From Sideroxydans sp. CL21 (GTDB lineage: Bacteria; Pseudomonadota; Gammaproteobacteria; Burkholderiales; Gallionellaceae), in NCBI RefSeq assembly GCF_902459525.1, contig NZ_LR699166.1:1624501-1688500 (forward strand): a stretch of 64,000 nt of DNA. Direction: 5' to 3'. The translations under genes and the position numbers were made by a program. The notes beneath the pieces are model-generated. The model was not told the origin of the DNA. It did not search any database and saw only the letters and a list, made by a program, of their open reading frames with translations. Numbering within the stretch: the first letter of the stretch is position 1; each line of letters starts with the position of its first letter. Below, in pieces: positions 40,392 to 48,726 of the stretch.

Positions 40392-41771
40392 ATGTTCATC
40401 AATGACATCCCTGTAGTTGCCTTTTTCAAGTACTTGCTTGATCCATTCATGATTTGGGGTTCGTTAGTCCTGCTTACTTTGCTGTATGACGAAACGTTCA
40501 CTGGCTACTATCTGGTGCTGATGATCATCGCTTTTTTCATCTCGACCTACATATTCGAACAAACCAATCTATATCGCAAATGGCACAATGGAAAGCTACT
40601 GGCATATGTGCGCGATACCTTCGTTGGTTGGGGTGCTGTAGTCGCCATTCTGTTTTTTTTGGGCTATGCCACCAAACTGTCCTATCGCTATTCTGATGAG
40701 GTCATTCTGACCTGGATGGTCGTTACGCCGTTCGCGCTGATTGCAAGCCATTTTGTCGTACATAAAATCATTACCGACTTGCGCAAGAAGGGCATGGTGC
40801 GCTCCGGGGTAATCGTAGGAGCCAACCATGTTGGCATGCAGCTGCAAGAACGCATTGCCGAGTACCCTTACCTGTTGATTGATTTGCGCGGTTACTTTGA
40901 TGACCGCGATGCATCCCGGATTCAGGGGGCTAAATTGCCAGTGTTGGGCGCAGTGTCGGAGGTGGGCAATTATGTCCGCAAAAATAATATCCAAATGATC
41001 TTTGTCAGTTTGCCCATGGCAACCCAGCCCCGCATTAACAAGTTGCTGGATGACCTGCATGACACCACTGCCTCTATCTACTTCCTGCCCGATGTTTACA
41101 TCTTTGACATGATGCAGGCACGCTTTGACAATGTTGGTGGAGTGCCCGTGGTTGCTATATGCGAGTCGCCGCTCTCCGGTGTGGATACAGTTGTAAAAAA
41201 TTTCAGCGATATCCTCCTTGCCTCGCTGATACTGATCCTTATTTCGCCTATTTTGCTGTCAATAATTTTAGCTATAAAGCTGACCTCGCCGGGGCCTGCC
41301 ATCTTCAGGCAACGTCGCTACGGCCTTAACGGAGAGCCATTTATTGTTTACAAATTTCGCTCCATGACGGTGTGCGAAGACGGATCGAACATCGTCCAAG
41401 CACAGAAGAATGATCAACGGACAACCAGGGTCGGTGCATTTCTGCGACGCACGTCTTTGGATGAATTGCCGCAATTCATTAATGTGCTGCAAGGACGCAT
41501 GAGCATAGTGGGCCCCCGGCCGCATGCTGTAGCACACAACGAAATGTATCGCAAGCTAATCAAGGGTTACATGTTGCGGCATAAAGTCAAACCTGGAATT
41601 ACCGGCTGGGCACAGGTTAATGGTTGCCGTGGAGAAACCCAGGAGCTGGACAAGATGAAAGCACGTATCGAATTTGATTTGGATTATCTGCAAAACTGGT
41701 CTATTTGGCTGGACTTGTGGATTATCATGCGTACGGTGTGGGTAGTGTTGCGCAAAGATAATGCCTACTAA
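40392..41771 (+). CDS. epsB: Undecaprenyl-phosphate glucose phosphotransferase, priming enzyme
   Basis: This 459-residue membrane protein starts exopolysaccharide repeat units by moving a sugar-1-phosphate, probably glucose, to undecaprenyl phosphate. Several membrane helices occupy residues ~1-120, a Rossmann-like region follows (GVIVGANHVGMQLQERI), and the C-terminal sugar transferase domain is at ~270-459. Its signatures are TSPGPAIFRQRRYGLNG, YKFRSM, RRTSLDELPQFINVLQG, SIVGPRPHA and VKPGITGWAQVNGCRGE. The ATG has AAGGA 12 bases upstream. The symbol follows the Methylobacillus eps naming. It is the first gene of the eps cluster. Confidence 0.9.
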   Translation: MFINDIPVVAFFKYLLDPFMIWGSLVLLTLLYDETFTGYYLVLMIIAFFISTYIFEQTNLYRKWHNGKLLAYVRDTFVGWGAVVAILFFLGYATKLSYRYSDEVILTWMVVTPFALIASHFVVHKIITDLRKKGMVRSGVIVGANHVGMQLQERIAEYPYLLIDLRGYFDDRDASRIQGAKLPVLGAVSEVGNYVRKNNIQMIFVSLPMATQPRINKLLDDLHDTTASIYFLPDVYIFDMMQARFDNVGGVPVVAICESPLSGVDTVVKNFSDILLASLILILISPILLSIILAIKLTSPGPAIFRQRRYGLNGEPFIVYKFRSMTVCEDGSNIVQAQKNDQRTTRVGAFLRRTSLDELPQFINVLQGRMSIVGPRPHAVAHNEMYRKLIKGYMLRHKVKPGITGWAQVNGCRGETQELDKMKARIEFDLDYLQNWSIWLDLWIIMRTVWVVLRKDNAY

Positions 41772-41832
41772 AGTACAATTATTTGAGGTATGGAAAAAGT
41801 ATTAAAAGGTAAACGCAGATTAAATCTTGATA

Positions 41833-41910
41833 CGTCATTCCGGCGAAGGCCGGAATCCAGTGTTTCAATCAACTGGACACCGGCTTCCGCCGGTGTGGCG
41901 TCCTGATCGG
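41833..41910. repeat. REP-like palindromic element
   Basis: CGTCATTCCGGCGAAGGCCGGAATCCAG (41833-41860) folds on itself, and a second perfect hairpin ACACCGGC-TTCC-GCCGGTGT lies at 41877-41896. This matches a class of palindromic repeats common in proteobacteria. A related half occurs in the opposite orientation at 52499. Confidence 0.8.
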
Positions 41911-41998
41911 CGCCCCCCTTAATTTTTGTTGCACAGGGTTCTTTATTGTCAGCTCCGTGTAATTTGACCGTGTATCAAGAATGTGAAAGGAGAATGCT

Positions 41999-42913
41999 TT
42001 GTTTAAGTTAGACGTATCTTCATCTTCAAAGGCCGGAAATGCAGTGTCGGGTAAATGGCTGCTCTGCGGGGCCTTGTTACTGGTTGCCGGTATGGGGCTA
42101 AGTGCTTGTAGCAAGGAAAAAGGAGGAGGGCAGTCGCTCGCCCGAGTCAACGGTGAAGATATCACCATGCTGCAAGTAAATGACGAATTGGCCCATGCCA
42201 ATGTTCCGGCAAACCAACAGCAAGATGCCAGCAAGAAAATTCTGGAGTCGCTGATTGACCGCCAGGTAATTATAGACGAAGCAATGCGCGAGAAGATTGA
42301 TCGTTCTCCCAGCGTGCTGCAGGCAATCGAGCGATCCAAGGCAAATATTATCCAACAGGCATATTTGGAAAAAGTAGTGTCCAAAGTAGAGAAACCCACT
42401 ACGGCGGAGATGAGCGACTATTTTCATAAACATCCCGAGATATTCGGTAACGGCAAGTTATATCACATGAATTCCTTGCTTATCGCTGGCAAGGATATGG
42501 ACGACAAGCTTAAAGCGGAGATTACGTCCGCCAAATCACTGGAGGAAATCGCAACCTGGATGATCAGCCATAACGTGCATTTTGCGCGTGGCGTAGCATC
42601 GCGCACCACCATGAACATGCCTCCGGAGATGGCAGCCAAGCTGATGTCCATGCACGCGGGTCAGATGTTCGTTGTTAACGAGGGAGGCAATAGCATGATC
42701 GTCTCCATTGTTGACATCAAGGATAACCCGATCGCATTTGAAGATGCAGCGCCTGCGATCGAGCAATATTTTAAAGTCAAAAATACTCAGGAAGTGGTGG
42801 ACACCGAAGTAAAACATTTGCGTTCCTTGGCCAAGATTGAGTACCTGAACGCATCCGCCCCTGTTGCCGCACAGCCAGCCCCCGCAACGTCAGCGAAACC
42901 GGCAGGCAACTGA
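41999..42913 (+). CDS. epsD: EpsD family peptidyl-prolyl isomerase lipoprotein
   Basis: The 304-residue protein is a periplasmic PPIase/chaperone of exosortase-associated eps clusters. A signal with lipobox LSAC (WLLCGALLLVAGMGLSACS) makes it a lipoprotein. A SurA-like N-terminal region follows (VNGEDITMLQVNDELAH), then a parvulin-type region at ~150-265; the latter is shorter and less conserved than in PpiD. The tail is rich in Pro and Ala. The start is TTG at 41999, supported by AAGGAG about 6 bases upstream. Confidence 0.88.
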   Translation: MFKLDVSSSSKAGNAVSGKWLLCGALLLVAGMGLSACSKEKGGGQSLARVNGEDITMLQVNDELAHANVPANQQQDASKKILESLIDRQVIIDEAMREKIDRSPSVLQAIERSKANIIQQAYLEKVVSKVEKPTTAEMSDYFHKHPEIFGNGKLYHMNSLLIAGKDMDDKLKAEITSAKSLEEIATWMISHNVHFARGVASRTTMNMPPEMAAKLMSMHAGQMFVVNEGGNSMIVSIVDIKDNPIAFEDAAPAIEQYFKVKNTQEVVDTEVKHLRSLAKIEYLNASAPVAAQPAPATSAKPAGN

Positions 42914-42932
42914 TCGGATATTGTTGCTTTCC

Positions 42933-43814
42933 ATGAACTCCTTTTCAGGCAGACTTCCTGGTTTGAAGGCCACCATGCCGGAATGGTGGCCTATCCTGCT
43001 GGGCCTTCTGGCGATGTACGTTCCAACATACTATGGTCTGTTCAATGGCCTGTGGGGCATGGAAGAGCAAGCTCAGGGACCGATAGTTTTTGCACTTTCA
43101 CTATGGCTGCTATATCGAATTTGGCCACGCATGATGGAAAAGAGCGCGGGCAAGTCTGGTTCATCTACAGGATGGGTGGTCTTTACCATAGCCTTGATAT
43201 TTTATGTTGTAGGCCGTGCGTTAGATATTTATATATTCGAAGTCGGTTCTTTCATCTGGACGATTGCCGCAATTCTTTTAATCAAACGTGGCAGTAGGGC
43301 GCTTGCGACCGCGTGGTTCCCGCTGTTCTTCATGCTGTTCATGATTCCCTTGCCTGGCACATTTGTCATTTTAGTGACCATGCCAATGAAAATAGCCGTC
43401 TCATATGTAACAGAACACATTCTATACTGGGCCGGCTATCCTATAGCCCGCAGCGGTGTCATCCTGCAGATTGGCCAGTATCAATTACTTGTTGCAACTG
43501 CCTGCGCCGGGCTACAAACACTTTTGACTCTTGAAGCGCTGGGATTGTTCTATCTGAATGTTGTACAACACACCTCGGTTTTCAGGAATGCGATATTAGC
43601 CATTTTAATTATTCCAATATCATTCATATCCAATGTGATACGAGTCATGAGCCTTACGCTTATCACTTATTATTATGGCGATGAGGCTGGGCAAGGGTTC
43701 TTGCATGAGTTTGCCGGGATGGTGCTATTTATGAGTGCACTTTTACTCATTGTGAGTATTGATGCGCTGCTTCAATATATTGTCAAGTTACGGGCATTAA
43801 AAGCGTCCCAATGA
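42933..43814 (+). CDS. xrtB: Exosortase B (XrtB)
   Basis: This 293-residue integral membrane protein is a cysteine transpeptidase-like enzyme that cleaves PEP-CTERM signals. About eight membrane helices are visible. The proposed catalytic residues are in place: C191 in ATACAGLQTLL, R237 in SFISNVIRVMSL and H258 in GQGFLHEFAGMV. The XrtB assignment rests on the length and the epsI/epsD/epsE context, and should be confirmed with family models. The ATG at 42933 follows the end of epsD; a longer frame from 42864 overlaps it. It overlaps epsI by 4 bases. Confidence 0.9.
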   Translation: MNSFSGRLPGLKATMPEWWPILLGLLAMYVPTYYGLFNGLWGMEEQAQGPIVFALSLWLLYRIWPRMMEKSAGKSGSSTGWVVFTIALIFYVVGRALDIYIFEVGSFIWTIAAILLIKRGSRALATAWFPLFFMLFMIPLPGTFVILVTMPMKIAVSYVTEHILYWAGYPIARSGVILQIGQYQLLVATACAGLQTLLTLEALGLFYLNVVQHTSVFRNAILAILIIPISFISNVIRVMSLTLITYYYGDEAGQGFLHEFAGMVLFMSALLLIVSIDALLQYIVKLRALKASQ

Positions 43815-44497
43815 AGAAACCTGTAACCGTCAGCCTTGTCATGGGCATTTTCATGTTGCTGGCCAGTGTTCTCGCCATGCTGGCCACACCTACCGTCATT
43901 GATTCTGACAAGACAGAAAAACTCAATTTGGAAGCCATCATTCCAAAAGAATTTAATGGATGGAAAATGGACTTGGCCTATGTTGAGCCTATGGTCAGCC
44001 CGGACGTTAAAGGTCAGATCGACAATATTTATAACCAGACACTTTCCCGCACTTATATCAACAGCCAAGGCGAGCGTGTTATGCTTGCTATCGCTTACGG
44101 CAGGGACCAGAGGGTAGATTTGCAGGTACACAGACCTGAGATTTGTTATGCGGCAGGCGGTTTTGATATCAAAAAAATGACCAAGATATTTTTGGATACA
44201 ACTGTTGGGAAAATACCGGCAATGCGCCTGGTTGCGAAACAAGGCAATCGCAATGAACCGATAACTTACTGGATCAAGATAGGAAATTCATTGACACGCG
44301 GTTGGTTTGAAGAAAAATGGGCAACATTCAGATACGAGCTAACCGGACAAATACCGGATGGCCTTCTGTTTAGAGTCTCCACCATATCCAACGATGAACA
44401 GGCTTCCTATCAGATTCAGCAAACATTTCTGACGGACCTGTTGAGGTCGATGCGAAGCGGAGATCGACAATGGCTGGTTGGTCAGGCTGGTCTGTAA
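43811..44497 (+). CDS. epsI: Exosortase-associated protein EpsI
   Basis: The 228-residue protein has one N-terminal membrane segment (VTVSLVMGIFMLLASVLAML) followed by a periplasmic EpsI domain (FNGWKMDLAYVEP, LAIAYGRDQRVDLQVHRPEICYAAGGFDI, RGWFEEKWATFRYELTG). EpsI almost always accompanies an exosortase, sometimes as a fusion; here it is a separate gene overlapping xrtB by 4 bases (ATGA). The conserved HRPEICY stretch with its Cys is a candidate active or binding site. Its molecular role is not established. Confidence 0.92.
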   Translation: MKKPVTVSLVMGIFMLLASVLAMLATPTVIDSDKTEKLNLEAIIPKEFNGWKMDLAYVEPMVSPDVKGQIDNIYNQTLSRTYINSQGERVMLAIAYGRDQRVDLQVHRPEICYAAGGFDIKKMTKIFLDTTVGKIPAMRLVAKQGNRNEPITYWIKIGNSLTRGWFEEKWATFRYELTGQIPDGLLFRVSTISNDEQASYQIQQTFLTDLLRSMRSGDRQWLVGQAGL

Positions 44498-44571
44498 TGA
44501 GCCGATCCTGAAAAAATCAAAAATACAGCGCACAGTTAGCAGATTTAATATTGCAGAAAGAAGCTTAACTA

Positions 44572-45159
44572 ATGAAAATGATGAAACTATTAGTTGCATT
44601 CACATTGTTGCTGGCATACCTCAATGCGGATATGGCCGTTGCGGCAGACAAGATCGTTGCAACAGACAAACCTGTGGTTTACCAGCTTCATCAAGGCGAT
44701 AAAGTATTGGTTTCCGTGTGGGGCGAGGATACGTTGAAGCAAGAGGTGGTTGTCCTGCCCGACAGCAGCATCACGCTTCCACTGGCCGGACGCGTAGAGG
44801 TGGGTGGACTTAGCACACCGGAAGTCGAACAACACATTGCCGAAAAACTGAAAAAATACTTGAAGGATCCTGTCGTCACGGTAGTCATAGAAGGTCTTGA
44901 AGGAAATCGCGCCTATGTAACGGGCAAGGTATTGAAGCCGGGGCCTTTAATTATTTCCGGTCCCATTACTGTGTTGCAGGCCATCAGTATCGCAAACGGC
45001 GTTGACAAGTTTGCCAATGAAAGTGAAATCAAGGTCATTCGTACAAAACCTGATGGCCAGCAGGAAGTTTTGCCCGTGCATTACAGCGACATCGTGTCGG
45101 GCAAGAATATGTCAACCAATATCCAGCTCAAGGCGGGCGATACCATCGTGGTGCCATAA
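44572..45159 (+). CDS. epsE: Polysaccharide export protein EpsE, Wza-like
   Basis: This 195-residue protein has a signal peptide (MKMMKLLVAFTLLLAYLNADMAVAA) and the polysaccharide-export domain (YQLHQGDKVLVSVWGEDTLKQEVVVLPDSSITLPLAGRV). A SLBB-type region follows (GNRAYVTGKVLKPGPLIISGPITVLQAIS). No lipobox Cys is seen at the cleavage site, unlike Wza, so it is probably a soluble periplasmic or outer-membrane-associated component. It would form the secretion ring with EpsL and EpsF. Confidence 0.92.
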   Translation: MKMMKLLVAFTLLLAYLNADMAVAADKIVATDKPVVYQLHQGDKVLVSVWGEDTLKQEVVVLPDSSITLPLAGRVEVGGLSTPEVEQHIAEKLKKYLKDPVVTVVIEGLEGNRAYVTGKVLKPGPLIISGPITVLQAISIANGVDKFANESEIKVIRTKPDGQQEVLPVHYSDIVSGKNMSTNIQLKAGDTIVVP

Positions 45160-45203
45160 AATTGTCCGAAAAATTTTGTTATCGATGGGTGGGTTGGGTG
45201 AAC

Positions 45204-46343
45204 ATGCAATGGCTTGTCAGAATGTCAGCTCTGTTGGCCGGTCTTACAGTGTTTGCCAGTGAAGGTTGGGCTGACACCTTGCAACAAAATTTTTCGGGCC
45301 ACGCATCGGAAGAATATGTGACCAACCCTTTGCTAAATCCTGCACTTCAGGGCCTTAGTGCATGGCGCTCGACGGTCAATCCAAATTACATGCTGACTAA
45401 TGTGTCTGGCGCGGACCAGCTGAAAGCAGGTATTGACTTGCTGTTAATTCATTCTTCAAACACTAGCATCATCGCTGACGGTGGCTTTCCGACGGCAACA
45501 TTGGGTTGGAACCGTCAGGGCGACAAGAGCAAGTTTGACGTTACAACCTCGTACAATGTTGCCTCGACGATGACGGCAATGCCTAGCACCACAGGCTTGG
45601 TATCTGCGAACTCCACAAGCACTACACGCAACTTGTCTGCTGTTTGGAACAGAGAGCTAAGCGAACGCACCACGCTCACGCTGAATGGTGCATATACCTA
45701 TACGAATTTTAGCGGCGGCGGAAACAATATCGGTCTGACCGACTTCGTTGTGCAAACCAGCGGGGTAAAGATAAATTATGTCCTGAATGAGCACAGTGCT
45801 ACATTCTTGAATTTTTCGTACGTTGATTATGTCCCCACCGGCGGCGGACCAAACAGCCGAATCTACAACTCATTGTTAGGTTTGATCTGGAGTGCTTCTG
45901 AACGCCTGGATTGGACCTTACAGGCAGGCCCATCCCGGCTTGAGAATTCCAGTAGCGTTGCTGGCAATACAACTACTGCAACCACAAGTTTGCAGGGCGG
46001 GATGACAATGAATTACAAGGGGCAACTGTCAAACCTGGTCTTAAACGCAAATCGCCAGTCCACACCCAGCGGGCTGGGTAGCATCATACTTACTGAGCAG
46101 GTAAGTGGGAGCTTAAGCTACGACTTGAGTGAGCGTAGCAAAACCGGTTTAGACCTCGGGTGGTCGAAGTATGATGAGCTAACAGTCAGTTTTTTCCGAA
46201 CAGCAAGTGTTTGGCTGCATCATGATTTGAGTACCTCTTGGGGCTTGAAGGCATACATTAATCACAATACCAGCGTGTGGGGCGGACTTAATCCCGCCAA
46301 GTCAAACATGATTGGTCTCTCGATCGCCTACACCAACTTCTGA
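45204..46343 (+). CDS. epsL: EpsL-type outer-membrane beta-barrel protein
   Basis: This 379-residue protein starts with a signal peptide (MQWLVRMSALLAGLTVFASEGWADT). The rest shows alternating hydrophobic/polar strands with aromatic girdles, ending in a terminal aromatic (TNF), typical of an outer-membrane barrel. Proteins of this place and type in exosortase-linked clusters are named EpsL and probably act as the export pore. The frame is open from a TTG at 45162, just 2 bases after the epsE stop; the ATG at 45204 gives a cleaner signal peptide, so I prefer it. Confidence 0.8.
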   Translation: MQWLVRMSALLAGLTVFASEGWADTLQQNFSGHASEEYVTNPLLNPALQGLSAWRSTVNPNYMLTNVSGADQLKAGIDLLLIHSSNTSIIADGGFPTATLGWNRQGDKSKFDVTTSYNVASTMTAMPSTTGLVSANSTSTTRNLSAVWNRELSERTTLTLNGAYTYTNFSGGGNNIGLTDFVVQTSGVKINYVLNEHSATFLNFSYVDYVPTGGGPNSRIYNSLLGLIWSASERLDWTLQAGPSRLENSSSVAGNTTTATTSLQGGMTMNYKGQLSNLVLNANRQSTPSGLGSIILTEQVSGSLSYDLSERSKTGLDLGWSKYDELTVSFFRTASVWLHHDLSTSWGLKAYINHNTSVWGGLNPAKSNMIGLSIAYTNF

Positions 46344-46364
46344 ACCGGGAATCACCGCATACCT

Positions 46365-47894
46365 ATGGCCATTGAATATGAACTGAAACTCTCTGATTAC
46401 CTGTCCGTCATGCGCAGGCATCCGGCTTACCTGATCGGTATCTTTGTTGCTGTGTTGCTGGTTTCTCTCATAACCGCTGTCACAATTCCAAGGACTTACC
46501 AATCTACCGGCACCATCATGATACAGGGACAGAATGTGCCTGAGAGTGTGGTTCCTACGCAAGTCCAGGTTAATGTTGACGAAAGAATCAATAACATCAA
46601 GCAACGGGTACTGACTCGCGAAAGCCTGTTGAATATTGCCAATAAATACAATATTTTCAGTGGAAAAGATCGTTTCTTGTCGAGCACGGAATTGCTTCAA
46701 AGGATGCGCGACAAAGTCAGTGTTGATCTGATTAGTGTGGATACCGTGCAAGGCTTCAGTTCGGGCAAAGCTACAATTGCTTTCAACCTGTCGTTTCAGG
46801 ACAAAAGTCCAAAAATTGCTTTTGAGGTTGCAAATGATCTTGTGGCGCTCTTCCTGAACTGGAACGTGACATTGCAAACCGAGACTGCCACGGATACCAC
46901 GATTTTCCTGACCCAGGTGGCGGACAAGCAAAAACAGGAGGTTGAACGCCTGAATGGATTGATTTCCGCATACAAGCAACAGCATGCAAATGCATTGCCA
47001 GAAATGGCAAGTATGCATATGGCTACATTACAGACTGATGAGATCAATCTGAATATGCTCGAACAGAAGTACGAGGCGCTGGAAGCTCAGTTAACAGGAA
47101 AAAGTGACGATTCATCATCACCTACCACTCCCCCAACATCATTATCGGCACTTAAGGCCAAGCTCGCTAGCCTTTCATCCATATACAATGATTCGCACCC
47201 AGAAATTGTAGCGCTCAAATCCAAAATCGCAGCGTTGGAGAATGAAAATGACACTCCAAATGTAACACCCGAAAAAAAGGAACAGGCCAGTCAATCACCA
47301 AAAGCAAATTCGGCTACAGGCAGGTTAGAGCAGCTAGCGCGGCAAAGGCAAATTCTTCAGGACAGAATCACCCAAAATAAAGCGGCAATATTTCAGGCTC
47401 CCGAGGTTGCACAAGGGTTGGGTGTTCTCACCAGTGAACGCGACAGCGAACAGAAAAGGTACGAAGAAGTTCTGAACAAACTGCAGAGTGCGCAGATGGC
47501 GGAAAAACTGAAAAGTGAGAACAAATCAGAGCGCTTCGTCCTGCTGGAACCTCCGGTCATGCCCGATAAACCTTTTAAGCCTAAACCAGCAAAGATAATG
47601 GTCATGGGGTTTTTCCTGGCAATTGCATCCTCCGGAGGAATGCTGATGCTCCTGATGTCGCTGGATCAAAAAATACGTAGTGCCGATGCGCTTGAGCATG
47701 TGTTGGGTATGCGTCCGTTGGCCGTCATTCCCTACCTTGTGCTTCCGGAAGAAGAAGTTGACAGAAAACGCAAAATCAAGATTGCCGCGATTGCTGCCGG
47801 CCTGGGATTGATTTTAATCGCGTTGTTACTACATTTTTTCTACATGCCATTGAACGAGCTGTTTATGAAAGTCCTGGCGCAATTGCTGGCATAG
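46365..47894 (+). CDS. epsF: Chain-length determinant protein EpsF (Wzc N-terminal-like)
   Basis: The 509-residue inner-membrane protein sets exopolysaccharide chain length and couples polymerisation to export. It has a first membrane helix (residues ~22-42) after ELKLSDYLSVMRRHPAYL. A long periplasmic coiled coil and a Wzz-type loop with a PPVMPDKPFKPKP signature follow, then a second and a third helix near the end (~408-428 and ~465-487). An autokinase domain is absent; it is encoded by the next gene. The order epsE-epsL-epsF-epsG is characteristic of exosortase-linked eps operons. Confidence 0.9.
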   Translation: MAIEYELKLSDYLSVMRRHPAYLIGIFVAVLLVSLITAVTIPRTYQSTGTIMIQGQNVPESVVPTQVQVNVDERINNIKQRVLTRESLLNIANKYNIFSGKDRFLSSTELLQRMRDKVSVDLISVDTVQGFSSGKATIAFNLSFQDKSPKIAFEVANDLVALFLNWNVTLQTETATDTTIFLTQVADKQKQEVERLNGLISAYKQQHANALPEMASMHMATLQTDEINLNMLEQKYEALEAQLTGKSDDSSSPTTPPTSLSALKAKLASLSSIYNDSHPEIVALKSKIAALENENDTPNVTPEKKEQASQSPKANSATGRLEQLARQRQILQDRITQNKAAIFQAPEVAQGLGVLTSERDSEQKRYEEVLNKLQSAQMAEKLKSENKSERFVLLEPPVMPDKPFKPKPAKIMVMGFFLAIASSGGMLMLLMSLDQKIRSADALEHVLGMRPLAVIPYLVLPEEEVDRKRKIKIAAIAAGLGLILIALLLHFFYMPLNELFMKVLAQLLA

Positions 47895-47903
47895 GAGATA
47901 AAT

Positions 47904-48680
47904 ATGGAACGCATCAAACAGGCTGTAAAAAAGGCAAGAAGCCAGAGACCTCGAGAAGCGGGTCGGCTGAGCGCAATGCCCCTGCCTGAAACCGACTTGC
48001 ATGCAAAGCTTGAATACAGCCAGACTCGCGTAGTTGAACTGCAAGCACATCAACTGGCAAACAACCGCATATTTGCCATCAACAGAAATGATCCAACGAG
48101 CGTGAACTTCGACTTGTTGCGCACACAGATTCTGCAAAAAATGGATGAAAACAACTGGCGCACCATCGCCATTACTTCTCCCACACCCGCAGTAGGAAAA
48201 ACCGTGATCGCCATCAACCTGGCGATCAGCATTGTCCAGCAAACCAACAGAACAGCCATGCTGGTTGACTTTGACCTGCGGCAACCGAGGATCGGCAACT
48301 ATCTTGGCATCCCCATGGAGAAGTCCCTGAACGATCTGCTGGAAGGGGACGCAGAACTCTCGGAAATGCTCGTCAACCCAGGCATACCAAGGCTGGTGAT
48401 ACTACCGACTAAAAATTCGGTGAGTAACCCATCCGAAACTCTCTCATCATTAAAAATATCCAATTTGGTCACCGAGATTCGTGATCGCTATGAATCGCGA
48501 GTGATCATATTCGACTTGCCATCGCTGTTGCATAGCGATGATGCGATAGCCATCTGCCCCAAAATTGATTGCATCCTGATGGTAGTAGCCAGTGGCATGT
48601 CATCCAAGCGTGAAATCGAAGACAGCCTTCGTCACCTGTCAAAGGCAAATCTCATCGGGACAGTATTTAATAAGGCATAA
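47904..48680 (+). CDS. epsG: EpsG-like cytoplasmic kinase/ParA-type ATPase
   Basis: A 258-residue protein of the CpsD/CapB tyrosine-kinase family. Walker A is SPTPAVGKTVIAINLA (residues ~93-108), Walker A' is TAMLVDFDLRQPRIG and Walker B-like VIIFDLPSLL. No C-terminal Tyr cluster is present; the protein ends at NLIGTVFNKA, so it may act without the usual autophosphorylation tail. AGGAG lies 8 bases before the ATG. It should cooperate with EpsF. Confidence 0.85.
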   Translation: MERIKQAVKKARSQRPREAGRLSAMPLPETDLHAKLEYSQTRVVELQAHQLANNRIFAINRNDPTSVNFDLLRTQILQKMDENNWRTIAITSPTPAVGKTVIAINLAISIVQQTNRTAMLVDFDLRQPRIGNYLGIPMEKSLNDLLEGDAELSEMLVNPGIPRLVILPTKNSVSNPSETLSSLKISNLVTEIRDRYESRVIIFDLPSLLHSDDAIAICPKIDCILMVVASGMSSKREIEDSLRHLSKANLIGTVFNKA

Positions 48681-48726
48681 GTTAATAAACTGTCTATCAA
48701 GTAAAAAATGGAGTACTCAAAAAGTA

